The notes under the pieces: generated by a model
What the model was told of the DNA's origin: nothing
The model's input: only the letters and a program-made list of their open reading frames with translations
Database searches by the model: none
Translations under genes and position numbers: made by a program
Source: Patescibacteria group bacterium
GTDB lineage: Bacteria; Patescibacteriota; Gracilibacteria; UBA1369; LOWO2-01-FULL-3
DNA: 17,268 nucleotides
Reading direction: 5' to 3'
Assembly (NCBI GenBank): GCA_018818755.1
Contig: JAHIRL010000040.1
Location: forward strand, 1-17,268
In this document: in pieces, positions 7,433 to 14,331 of the stretch
Layout: each line of letters starts with the position of its first letter
How positions within the stretch are numbered: position 1 is the stretch's first letter

Positions 7433-7454
7433 GATTTTCCCACAATTCAAAGCC

Positions 7455-7483
7455 TTGCATCCTCACTCAAAGAACCTTAAAAT
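7455..7483 (+). promoter_or_regulatory. Promoter of the small protein/membrane protein unit (leaderless)
   Basis: TTGCAT (7455-7460), a 17-bp spacer, then TAAAAT (7478-7483). The -10 ends six bases before the ATG at 7490, so the expected transcript begins at or almost at the start codon. Confidence 0.65.
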
Positions 7484-7489
7484 AAAAAC

Positions 7490-7681
7490 ATGCAAAAAAA
7501 ACTCGACCTCTGCAAAATCTATAAAATCATCGAAGTAAATCTCGGTTCCCACGGATTGGAACTCTACAAAGAGTTTTACAAAGACAAAAATGAACAAACA
7601 ATCATCGCTTCTTTGAGCGAGCTCTTGCCAGATCTGATCGGAAAGAGAAACGCAAAAAAACAATTAAAAAACCTAAAATGA
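7490..7681 (+). CDS. Small hypothetical protein, translationally coupled to membrane protein
   Basis: A 63-residue basic protein not recognised as any family. It is predicted helical, contains a central GLELYKEFYKDKNEQTI segment and ends with a Lys-rich tail. Two things support it as a real gene: a good promoter whose -10 ends directly before the ATG, and an ATGA overlap with the next gene (7678-7681), the usual sign of translational coupling. It has no membrane segment, so it may be a soluble partner of the membrane protein. Confidence 0.65.
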   Translation: MQKKLDLCKIYKIIEVNLGSHGLELYKEFYKDKNEQTIIASLSELLPDLIGKRNAKKQLKNLK

Positions 7682-8484
7682 ATCTCCTCAAAAAATCCGT
7701 ACTTGTCGCGTTATACTCAATACTATTTCTAGTCACAGCTCTTACATACATATTTGAAATGTGGGGACCATTCTACGGCTCTGTAACAAACATTTTGTAT
7801 CTTAGTAGCACATTTCTTGCTTTCGCCAGCGGAGCCTACCTCACAAGCACATACGGCCTACGGAACATAAGCGGCAAAGCTTTTTTATTCATAACTCTCG
7901 GACTTCTATTTTGGTTTATCGGAGAGTTTAGCTGGATCTATTACGAATTATATTTATCCATTTCTCCATTTGCCAGCCTGCCAGACATATTCATTTTAAC
8001 AGGATTTCCTTTGATAGCCGGCGGATTTTTAATATATACAAAAAAAGTACAAATCAAATTAAACAGAAATAAAAAAATATTTCTGTTTGTGTTCAGTAGC
8101 CTTCTGGCAATCGCCATAATCTATATACTCATAAAGTTTGAAGTAAAACCGGAGATGGAAAATGCAGAGAAAATAGTCAACATCCTTAGAGCAATAGGTC
8201 ACTCCTGGCTTTTAATCAGTGGAATAATCGCACTATTGATAGCCAAAGAATATCAAGGCGGACAATTATCTCTACCCTGGAAAATTTTCATAATCGCAAT
8301 AATTGCAAACTTCGCCGGTGACATAATCCAAGGAAGTCATCCCCATTTATACGAAGAAGAAGTGCCTCTCATCTACATAAGCGCAGATCTCTTATGGATT
8401 CTGGCATATTTACTATTTTCAACAAGCCTCTTCTTCATCGCCTTTAGCGTCAAAGAAGCTCAAGATAAAATTACAGGGAAATAG
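7678..8484 (+). CDS. Polytopic membrane protein, sensor-domain-like, function unknown
   Basis: A 268-residue integral membrane protein with about eight hydrophobic helices (near 6-25, 36-55, 67-92, 105-123, 132-153, 175-190, 200-216 and 235-257). The stretch FWFIGEFSWIYYELY then SLPDIFILTGFPLIAGGFLIY (about 79-120) resembles the 7-8 helix N-terminal modules that precede PAS or histidine-kinase parts in some archaeal and bacterial sensors; that resemblance is from memory and weak. No catalytic or signalling domain is attached here. The gene starts in the ATGA overlap with the 63-residue gene and ends 18 bp before purT, so all three may share a transcript. No function is assigned. Confidence 0.75.
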   Translation: MNLLKKSVLVALYSILFLVTALTYIFEMWGPFYGSVTNILYLSSTFLAFASGAYLTSTYGLRNISGKAFLFITLGLLFWFIGEFSWIYYELYLSISPFASLPDIFILTGFPLIAGGFLIYTKKVQIKLNRNKKIFLFVFSSLLAIAIIYILIKFEVKPEMENAEKIVNILRAIGHSWLLISGIIALLIAKEYQGGQLSLPWKIFIIAIIANFAGDIIQGSHPHLYEEEVPLIYISADLLWILAYLLFSTSLFFIAFSVKEAQDKITGK

Positions 8485-8502
8485 ATACCTTAAATTAAAA
8501 AT

Positions 8503-9672
8503 ATGACTAAAAAAATCATGCTCCTAGGTTCGGGAGAACTTGGGAAAGAATTTGTTATTGCCGCACAAAGAATGGGTCAACACATAGTTGCCGTAGATTC
8601 CTACGACAACGCCCCCGCAATGCAAGTGGCAGACGAAAAAGAAATAATCAATATGCTTGATGGGGAAGCTTTAGATAGAATTGTTGCCGCACATAAGCCA
8701 GATTTGATAGTACCAGAGATTGAGGCAATCCGCACAGAGAGATTTTACGACTACGAGAAGCAAGGAATTCAGGTAGTACCGAGCGCAAAAGCCGCGAATT
8801 ACACAATGAACAGGAAAGCCATTCGAGATCTAGCCGCCAAAGAGCTAGGAATAAAAACCGCAAATTACGCCTATGCCACAAATTTGGAGGAAATGAAGGA
8901 TGCAGTTGAAAAAATCGGCATTCCTTGTGTAGTTAAACCCATAATGTCCTCCTCCGGAAAAGGTCAATCCGTAATAAAAACTGAGGAAGATATTAAAAAA
9001 GCTTGGGAAACTGCCATGGGAAAAGGCCGCGGAGACCAATCCGAAGTCATCATCGAAGAATTTATCAAATTTGATCTGGAAATCACCCTGCTCACAGTAA
9101 CCCAGAAAAACGGCACCACTCTCTACTGCGCCCCCATCGGCCACAGGCAGGAAAGAGGAGACTATCAGGAAAGCTGGCAACCTGCCAACATAAAGGAAGA
9201 ACAACTAAAAGAAGCTCAGCAAATCGCAGACAAAGTAACCCGCGAGCTTACAGGAGCCGGAATCTGGGGAGTGGAATTTTTTATTGGAGAAGACGGCGTC
9301 TATTTTTCCGAACTCTCCCCCCGCCCCCACGACACCGGCATGGTCACTCTCGCAAACACCCAAAATTTCAACCAGTTCGAACTACACCTTAGAGCCGTAA
9401 TGGGCTTGGGCATACCCGAAATCCCCCTTTACAGAACCGGTGCAAGCGCCGTAATTCTGGCTCCCCCGAAAGGCGAAATTAAAAACCCCAACTACACAGG
9501 ACTAAAAGAAGCTAGCTCCTATCCAAATTCCGACCTAAGAATCTTTGGCAAACCCGTAACCCGCCCATATCGAAGAATGGGAGTCGCCGTCACCTACGAC
9601 AAACTCGGAACAAATACAAATCTGGTGCGGGCAAAAGCAAAAGAAATCGCGTCAAAAGTAAAAGTAACTTAA
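8503..9672 (+). CDS. purT: Formate-dependent phosphoribosylglycinamide formyltransferase (GAR transformylase 2)
   Basis: PurT makes formyl-GAR from GAR, formate and ATP, the folate-independent version of the third step of purine synthesis. The 389 residues match the family length. An N-terminal pre-ATP-grasp domain has KIMLLGSGELGKE (4-16) and VPEIEAIRTE (70-79). The ATP-grasp core has VVKPIMSSSGKGQS (143-156), followed by GHRQERGDYQESWQP and then FSELSPRPHDTGMVTLA, both typical PurT motifs. It differs from the related PurK by the GSGELGKE start and the HDTGMVT motif. There is no Shine-Dalgarno; TAAATT lies 6 nt before the ATG but without a matching -35, so expression may come from the upstream unit. 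The gene converges on the next one with interlocked stops (TTAA). Confidence 0.96.
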   Translation: MTKKIMLLGSGELGKEFVIAAQRMGQHIVAVDSYDNAPAMQVADEKEIINMLDGEALDRIVAAHKPDLIVPEIEAIRTERFYDYEKQGIQVVPSAKAANYTMNRKAIRDLAAKELGIKTANYAYATNLEEMKDAVEKIGIPCVVKPIMSSSGKGQSVIKTEEDIKKAWETAMGKGRGDQSEVIIEEFIKFDLEITLLTVTQKNGTTLYCAPIGHRQERGDYQESWQPANIKEEQLKEAQQIADKVTRELTGAGIWGVEFFIGEDGVYFSELSPRPHDTGMVTLANTQNFNQFELHLRAVMGLGIPEIPLYRTGASAVILAPPKGEIKNPNYTGLKEASSYPNSDLRIFGKPVTRPYRRMGVAVTYDKLGTNTNLVRAKAKEIASKVKVT

Positions 9673-10055
9673 GCTTTAACAAAGATTTTGTCACCTAAGC
9701 CCAAATCACCAGAAACCTTACAAATGTTTGCGACAATTTGATCTGCAATTTTCTGCATTTGCGGATTCATATTTTTATTGATATTCGGATACAACACATC
9801 AATCGTTATATCCATACCCCGCCCACCATCATCCAAAAGTCGATTGAGTATCTTCTGACAACGCAATAATAAAGTATTACCAGATATCTTCACAAAAATA
9901 TCGTTATCCTCATCAACTCCCAATTCAGAAATCATATCTCGAACCTCAGAAAGAATAAACAGCACATCCTCCTCACCCACAGCAGTCTCAAGCGTGTACT
10001 TTGCATGACCCACTTCAACCTGACTAAATTTTGCAACTTTCGCCTCTGTAGACAT
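9669..10055 (-). CDS. Hypothetical protein, 128 residues
   Basis: A small soluble protein not recognised. It has an acidic middle (EVRDMISELGVDEDNDIFV), a predicted alpha/beta mix and no signal peptide, membrane helix or cysteine motif (two isolated Cys). A TATAAT (10071-10066, minus strand) lies 10 bp before the ATG without a clear -35, so it may have its own short-leader promoter or be read from the 229-residue gene 33 bp upstream. Its stop interlocks with that of purT. The even residue distribution and length support a genuine gene, but function is unknown. Confidence 0.72.
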   Translation of the reverse strand: MSTEAKVAKFSQVEVGHAKYTLETAVGEEDVLFILSEVRDMISELGVDEDNDIFVKISGNTLLLRCQKILNRLLDDGGRGMDITIDVLYPNINKNMNPQMQKIADQIVANICKVSGDLGLGDKIFVKA

Positions 10056-10088
10056 ATAAATAAATATTATAATAAATCCAATCCAAAA

Positions 10089-10778
10089 CTAAAACGCCAT
10101 AAAAATCACCTCATCTCCACCTACATAAGCACGAGGTTGTACTTCTTGAGTAAATCCTTCTCCAAGCCTTTTTTCATGCCTAATTAAAATGGTGACATTT
10201 TCTACTAACTTGCGCCAAAAAACATATCTGGACCCATCACCAAACATCGAAAATTCAGGAAATTCAGATTTTGGGAAGCTAAATAAACCTCCATCACGAA
10301 GCCTCTCTTCCCTTACTTTTTCCCAATCAACCAATTCATCCAGTTTTTCAACAATCCCCTTAGCTAAAACCCATACACGAGGACTCTCTCCGTCTTCATT
10401 AGGCACATGGAACAAAGCTGTATTCGTTTTCCCCCTCACATCAGCACAAGTTTTAGGAACATCTTCGTGTTCGGGATTAACCACCGCTTTCGGCCCCATA
10501 GGGCCAGTAGTAAGCACTATATTACTGGGAACCTTGGTCTTTGATTGACGCAAGCTAACACCCACTCCTGCGGTAACAACACGCTCCTCATCTACAAACT
10601 CCACGCGCGTAGCTAGAGGAATTGTTTCCAAAGCCTTCACTGTCCATCGATTCGCAGCTTTTGCTAATTCTTCAACCAAAACCGCATCCTCCGGAGCTAT
10701 AATAACATCATCCTCACGGTGCAACTTGGCATCTCCTCTCCAATCAATAATACCTGGTGATTTTTTTGAATTACTCAT
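10089..10778 (-). CDS. Hypothetical protein, 229 residues
   Basis: A soluble protein not recognised. It contains segments such as ALETIPLATRVEFVDEERVV, VLTTGPMGPKAVVNPEHEDV and NTALFHVPNEDGE, predicted mainly beta strands with a helical part near 135-165 (AKGIVEKLDELVDWEKVREE). No signal peptide, transmembrane helix or known catalytic motif is seen. A promoter (TTGAGT, 17 bp, TATCAT) with a palindrome over its -10 lies upstream. The gene is followed after 33 bp by the 128-residue gene on the same strand, and the two may form an operon. The name of neither can be inferred. Confidence 0.72.
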   Translation of the reverse strand: MSNSKKSPGIIDWRGDAKLHREDDVIIAPEDAVLVEELAKAANRWTVKALETIPLATRVEFVDEERVVTAGVGVSLRQSKTKVPSNIVLTTGPMGPKAVVNPEHEDVPKTCADVRGKTNTALFHVPNEDGESPRVWVLAKGIVEKLDELVDWEKVREERLRDGGLFSFPKSEFPEFSMFGDGSRYVFWRKLVENVTILIRHEKRLGEGFTQEVQPRAYVGGDEVIFMAF

Positions 10779-10808
10779 AAAAAAATTTACAAATTAAAAA
10801 AGGTTGTA

Positions 10809-10837
10809 ATGATAAATCATTGCCCAAGAAAACTCAA
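10809..10837 (-). promoter_or_regulatory. Promoter of the 229-residue gene with palindrome over the -10
   Basis: On the minus strand TTGAGT (10837-10832), 17 bp, TATCAT (10814-10809); the expected start near 10802 gives a leader of about 24 nt. The inverted repeat AATGAT-AA-ATCATT (10808-10821, plus-strand reading) covers the -10 and could be an operator, though AT-rich palindromes of this size also occur by chance. Confidence 0.45.
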
Positions 10838-10875
10838 ATAAAATCTATGCGAATAGGATTTTGCTAAACTTTCTC

Positions 10876-10951
10876 TGGTGGGTCAGCCGGGGCTCGAACC
10901 CGGGACCAATTGGTTAAGAGCCAAGTGCTCTACCAGCTGAGCTACTGACCC
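10876..10951 (-). tRNA. tRNA-Lys(CUU), CCA encoded
   Basis: A 76-nt minus-strand cloverleaf with CCA at 10876-10878: acceptor GGGTCAG/CTGACCC, D arm GCTC-AGCTGGTA-GAGC, anticodon loop CTCTTAA with anticodon CTT (10916-10918), T arm CCGGG-TTCGAGC-CCCGG, discriminator A. It reads lysine AAG. The outermost anticodon-stem pair (27-43) is C-U, a mismatch; all other stems pair. It has its own promoter at 10975-11003. Confidence 0.96.
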
Positions 10952-10974
10952 ACAGCGCTCAAATTCCGCAGAAA

Positions 10975-11003
10975 AATCTAACATTTCTCCCCCACTCTTG
11001 CAA
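10975..11003 (-). promoter_or_regulatory. Promoter of tRNA-Lys
   Basis: On the minus strand TTGCAA (11003-10998), 17 bp, TAGATT (10980-10975), with an expected start near 10968, about 17 nt before the mature tRNA. The -35 is palindromic and is the same six bases used by the divergent glycosyltransferase promoter. Confidence 0.65.
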
Positions 11004-11026
11004 GTAAATCTCTAAACAAATATACT
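10998..11026 (+). promoter_or_regulatory. Promoter of the glycosyltransferase gene (near-leaderless)
   Basis: TTGCAA (10998-11003), 17 bp, TATACT (11021-11026). The -10 ends eight bases before the ATG at 11035, so the transcript should begin within a couple of bases of the start codon. It shares its -35 with the tRNA-Lys promoter on the other strand. Confidence 0.7.
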
Positions 11027-11034
11027 TTCCCCAC

Positions 11035-12165
11035 ATGAAAAAAATCATTTTCTACACAGACACACCCCAAAGCGGCGGAGCCGAACTCCAGATGTTTTTA
11101 CTGGCAAAATTTCTCAATAAAGACAAATACAAGCCAATTCTTGTTTGCGGCAACTCCCCCGAACTAAACACCTGGTGCGAAAAATTTCAAAAAGAAGATA
11201 TTCCCGTTATACGCATAGAAACAGCCAGCAAACACAGCACAAAACACTACACAACCCTCAAGCAAATCATCAAAGAAGAAAAACCGGATTTGCTCCACGC
11301 CCACATCTGGAATCCCGCAAGCTGTCGCTACGCCTACCTCGCGGCCAAACACACGCATACCCCAATGATCATCACCGAGCACGACCCCTTCGCCCTACCT
11401 CTCCTCAAAAATCTGATCAAAAAATACCTAATCAAACCCCTACAAAAAATAATCACAGTCTCAAAAAATAACGCCAATCTCCTGCGCAAACTTTACCCCG
11501 CACACAGCCAAAAAATAGAGGTTATCCACAACGGAATCGACACAAACTGGTGGCAATCACAACTCCTAAGATTCACAGAAGAAGACCGCAAAGAGATCAA
11601 AACCCAACTTTTCCATGCCAAAGAAAACACCTTAATAGTGACAACAATAGCCGAACTGCACGAACGCAAAGGCCTAAAATATTTGATTCAAGCAATCCCC
11701 TCAGTTGTCGAAAAATATCCCAACACAAAATTTGTAATAATTGGTGAAGGCAAAGAACGGGCAAACCTGGAAAAACTAGTTTCCAAGCTAAAAATGGAAG
11801 CACATGTCAGTCTGATCGGACGACAATCCGAAATCCCAAAACTCCTAAAAGCGAGCAATATTTTCGTTTTGCCATCCCTGCGTGAAGCTTTCGGACTGGT
11901 AAACGCCGAAGCAATGATCTCTCCTTTGCCTGTTGTAGCCAGCGATGTCGGTGGAATTAGCGAAATTGTGAAAAATGGGGAAACTGGAATTTTAGTTGAG
12001 CCAAAAGATTCAAAAGGATTGACCAGAGGGATAAATCAACTCATAGCCTCTCCAAAATTACGAGAAAAAATGGCCATAGCCGGATTTGAGCGAGTTCAAA
12101 AACACTTCAGCGCCGATGCAATGGCTAAGGAATACGAAAAAGTTTACGAGGAAATTTTCTCTTGA
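11035..12165 (+). CDS. Glycosyltransferase, GT4 family (GT-B fold)
   Basis: A 376-residue retaining GT-B glycosyltransferase. The N-terminal half opens with TDTPQSGGAELQMFLLAKFL (8-27), the usual GGAE loop after the first strand, and has DLLHAHIWN (85-93) and VIHNGID (163-169). The C-terminal nucleotide-sugar half has LHERKGLKYLI (208-218), GEGKERANLE, FVLPSLREAFGLVNAEAM (277-294) with the EX7E pair Glu284/Glu292, and VASDVGGISEIV (301-312). Members use activated sugars to build lipid-linked glycans, polysaccharide or glycolipids, acting at the inner membrane face; donor and acceptor are unknown. The gene stands alone between tRNA-Lys and radA, with no adjacent cell-envelope cluster. Its TGA stop lies inside the -35 of radA. 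Confidence 0.92.
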   Translation: MKKIIFYTDTPQSGGAELQMFLLAKFLNKDKYKPILVCGNSPELNTWCEKFQKEDIPVIRIETASKHSTKHYTTLKQIIKEEKPDLLHAHIWNPASCRYAYLAAKHTHTPMIITEHDPFALPLLKNLIKKYLIKPLQKIITVSKNNANLLRKLYPAHSQKIEVIHNGIDTNWWQSQLLRFTEEDRKEIKTQLFHAKENTLIVTTIAELHERKGLKYLIQAIPSVVEKYPNTKFVIIGEGKERANLEKLVSKLKMEAHVSLIGRQSEIPKLLKASNIFVLPSLREAFGLVNAEAMISPLPVVASDVGGISEIVKNGETGILVEPKDSKGLTRGINQLIASPKLREKMAIAGFERVQKHFSADAMAKEYEKVYEEIFS

Positions 12166-12190
12166 CGGTGAGTGGGTACTCACCTATAAT
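12162..12190 (+). promoter_or_regulatory. radA promoter (leaderless) with palindromic operator candidate in the spacer
   Basis: TTGACG (12162-12167), 17 bp, TATAAT (12185-12190), ending six bases before the ATG at 12197, so the mRNA should be leaderless. The 18 bases from the last -35 base through the spacer (12167-12184) form a perfect inverted repeat GGTGAGT-GGGT-ACTCACC, ideally placed for a repressor to block RNA polymerase. The -35 overlaps the stop codon of the preceding gene. Confidence 0.72.
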
Positions 12191-12196
12191 GGGAGC

Positions 12197-13501
12197 ATGA
12201 AAACAAAACAAATATATAAATGTAAGGAGTGCGGATTTGAAAGCGGAAAGTGGCTGGGAAAGTGCCCAAACTGCGAAGCTTGGAGCAGTTTTGCCGAAGA
12301 TGAAATTAGAACCGGCAGCATTTCCAACACCCCGCGCAAAGTATCGGCCAAGCAAGTATCCCCTCTCAAATTCAGCTCAAACTCAAATACCAGGCTCAAT
12401 AGCAATATAGAAGAGTTCAATAGAGTCATGGGAGGAGGAATTGTTCCAGACAGCCTAACCCTACTCTCCGGCGAGCCTGGAATAGGAAAATCCACCCTCA
12501 CTCTACAAATTGCCAACAATCTAGCAAAAGACCACAAAACCCTGCTTATCTCCGGCGAAGAATCCATCGACCAAATAGCTCAAAGAAACGAACGCCTTGG
12601 CAACAAAGGAGATCATCTCTCCGCCATAAACGAGAGCAATCTGGAAACAATCCTGGAAACAATAAAAAATGAGCGACCCACCTGCGCCATAATAGATTCC
12701 ATTCAAGTAATCTCCAGCTTAGACATCCCCTCTCAAGCCGGCTCCATTTCCCAAGTCCGCTATTGCACAGAAAAAATAATGGAACTGGCCAAAACCTATT
12801 GCATAGCCACAATCCTAATCGGCCATGTAACCAAAGACGGCAACCTTGCCGGCCCAAGAGTATTGGAACACCTTGTAGACACCGTCCTTCACCTCGAAGG
12901 AGACCGTTTTCAACAATTCCGCATGCTTCGAGCTCAAAAAAACCGCTTTGGTGCCTGTAACGAAGTTGGAATTTTCGAGATGAAAAACGAAGGCCTAATA
13001 GCAGTCACAAATCCATCCGCCCAATTCCTAAACGGACGCAAAGAAAACGCCATCGGCTCCGCCATCACAGTCGCCATGGAGGGTACCCGTCCCTTTTTGG
13101 TAGAAGTTCAGGCCCTCACTTCCACTTCCCCATTCGGCTATCCCAAGCGCACCGCCAACGGGTTTGACTTAAATCGCCTCCAAATTCTCATAGCTGTACT
13201 GGAAAAACACGGCCACATCCGCCTACAAGACCAAGATGTCTTTGTAAATATTGTCGGAGGCATCCGCCTACAAGAACCTGCCGCAGATCTCGCAGTCCTA
13301 ATGGCAATTTCATCTTCTTTTCGCAAAAAACCACTCCCCCAACTTTCCGCAATCTTTGGAGAAGTAGGCCTCACCGGTGAACTGCGCAAAGTAACTCACG
13401 AAGAAAAACGCCAAAAGGAAGCACAGAAGCTTGGATTCAAAAATACTATCAACTCAGAAAAGCTCAAAGAAATAGGAGCCGCCCTTAAATTAATTTCTTA
13501 A
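12197..13501 (+). CDS. radA: DNA repair protein RadA (Sms)
   Basis: RadA is a RecA-like, DnaB-type ATPase that promotes branch migration during recombinational repair. The 434 residues show the full family layout: a four-Cys zinc finger at the N-terminus (C9-C12 and C23-C26, in YKCKECGFESGKWLGKCPNC), Walker A GEPGIGKST (92-100), Walker B region CAIIDSIQ (163-170), the RadA-specific KNRFG (248-252), and a C-terminal Lon-protease-like domain from about 285 (FDLNRLQILIAVLEKHG, then FGEVGLTGELRKV). The frame is open to an ATG at 12086 inside the glycosyltransferase gene, but the zinc finger begins right after the ATG at 12197 and a strong promoter ends just before it, so 12197 is the start. The 3' end overlaps the convergent tatD by 17 bp. 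Confidence 0.97.
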   Translation: MKTKQIYKCKECGFESGKWLGKCPNCEAWSSFAEDEIRTGSISNTPRKVSAKQVSPLKFSSNSNTRLNSNIEEFNRVMGGGIVPDSLTLLSGEPGIGKSTLTLQIANNLAKDHKTLLISGEESIDQIAQRNERLGNKGDHLSAINESNLETILETIKNERPTCAIIDSIQVISSLDIPSQAGSISQVRYCTEKIMELAKTYCIATILIGHVTKDGNLAGPRVLEHLVDTVLHLEGDRFQQFRMLRAQKNRFGACNEVGIFEMKNEGLIAVTNPSAQFLNGRKENAIGSAITVAMEGTRPFLVEVQALTSTSPFGYPKRTANGFDLNRLQILIAVLEKHGHIRLQDQDVFVNIVGGIRLQEPAADLAVLMAISSSFRKKPLPQLSAIFGEVGLTGELRKVTHEEKRQKEAQKLGFKNTINSEKLKEIGAALKLIS

Positions 13502-14261
13502 AAAATCTCTCTGCATTATCCGTAGAAACCCTGGCAATCTCCTTAAAACTCTTTCCCTTCAAACGCGCCACCTCACGCACAACTTCCACAACATAAGCCG
13601 GTTCATTACGCTCTCCTCTATGATTTTGCGGTGCCAAATAAGGACAATCCGTCTCCACCATGAACAAATCCATCGGTACCTCGCGCACTACCTCATGCAA
13701 ATTTCGAGCATTTGGATAAGTGATAATTCCGGTAAAAGAAGTGTAAATCCCCCTCTGCCACAATTTTTGAGCAAAATTTAAATCACTTCCATAACAATGG
13801 AAAACCACATTCAAATCTTCGGCCATCTCATCCAAAATCTCCAAACAATCCTCATCTGCATTCCGATTATGAACAATCAAAGGTAAACCCACACCTTTAG
13901 CCAAATCCACCTGTAATCTAAAAGCTTCCTTTTGAACCTCACGCGGAACATCAGCCTTAAAATAATCCAAACCACACTCCCCAATCGCCACAATCTTCTT
14001 TCCGGCATCCCCGGCAATCACCTTCTCCCACTCCCTCATCAAATCCAAAGAAACCCCTGCCGCCTCGTAAGGATGCATCCCCAAAGTTCCATAAACATTT
14101 TCATGCTCAGCCACCATCCGCACACTATCCTTGCAAGATTTAGGATCACAGCCCACATTCACAATTTTCTCAACTCCCGCCTCCTTAGCTCGCTCCAGCA
14201 CCGCCAAAACCTCACCCTCAAACTGCGGAAAAGAAACATGCGCATGCGTATCAATAATCAT
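13485..14261 (-). CDS. tatD: TatD-family metal-dependent hydrolase/DNase
   Basis: A 258-residue TIM-barrel metallohydrolase with all metal-ligand motifs: DTHAHV (4-9; His6, His8), IGECGLDYF (93-101; Glu95), LIVHNRNA (128-135; His131), VFHCYGSD (153-160; His155) and VETDCPYLAP (202-211; Asp205). TatD enzymes act as 3'-5' exonucleases in DNA quality control, and some members act on D-aminoacyl-tRNA or other substrates. The frame is open to an ATG at 14375, which would add 38 hydrophobic residues, but the family always begins with M-I-D-T-H and a promoter lies in the added part, so the ATG at 14259-14261 is chosen. There is no Shine-Dalgarno. The predicted promoter faces and overlaps that of the shikimate operon. 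Confidence 0.95.
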   Translation of the reverse strand: MIIDTHAHVSFPQFEGEVLAVLERAKEAGVEKIVNVGCDPKSCKDSVRMVAEHENVYGTLGMHPYEAAGVSLDLMREWEKVIAGDAGKKIVAIGECGLDYFKADVPREVQKEAFRLQVDLAKGVGLPLIVHNRNADEDCLEILDEMAEDLNVVFHCYGSDLNFAQKLWQRGIYTSFTGIITYPNARNLHEVVREVPMDLFMVETDCPYLAPQNHRGERNEPAYVVEVVREVARLKGKSFKEIARVSTDNAERFFKKLI

Positions 14262-14277
14262 AATTAGCATTTTTAAT

Positions 14278-14306
14278 TTGACAAAGAGATTGTAGCTAAA
14301 TAAGAT
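14278..14306 (+). promoter_or_regulatory. Promoter of the shikimate (aro) operon leader
   Basis: A perfect -35 TTGACA (14278-14283), 17 bp, then TAAGAT (14301-14306). The expected start is near 14313, giving a leader of about 290 nt before the DAHP synthase ATG, far longer than any other leader in this window. The leader holds the aromatic-rich open frame and the two competing hairpins listed separately. The stretch 14471-14603, between terminator and gene, shows no further feature that I can support. Confidence 0.75.
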
Positions 14307-14317
14307 TAGACCAACAA
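14289..14317 (-). promoter_or_regulatory. Candidate tatD promoter
   Basis: On the minus strand TTGTTG (14317-14312), 17 bp, TACAAT (14294-14289), with an expected start near 14282, 21 nt before the ATG. It overlaps almost completely with the plus-strand aro operon promoter, so polymerase binding would be mutually exclusive. Confidence 0.5.
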
Positions 14318-14331
14318 CAATAAATATTCCA

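Noticed and set aside
12086..12196. RadA start at 12086
   Set aside because: It lies inside the glycosyltransferase gene in another frame; the zinc finger starts directly after the ATG at 12197 and a strong promoter ends just before it.
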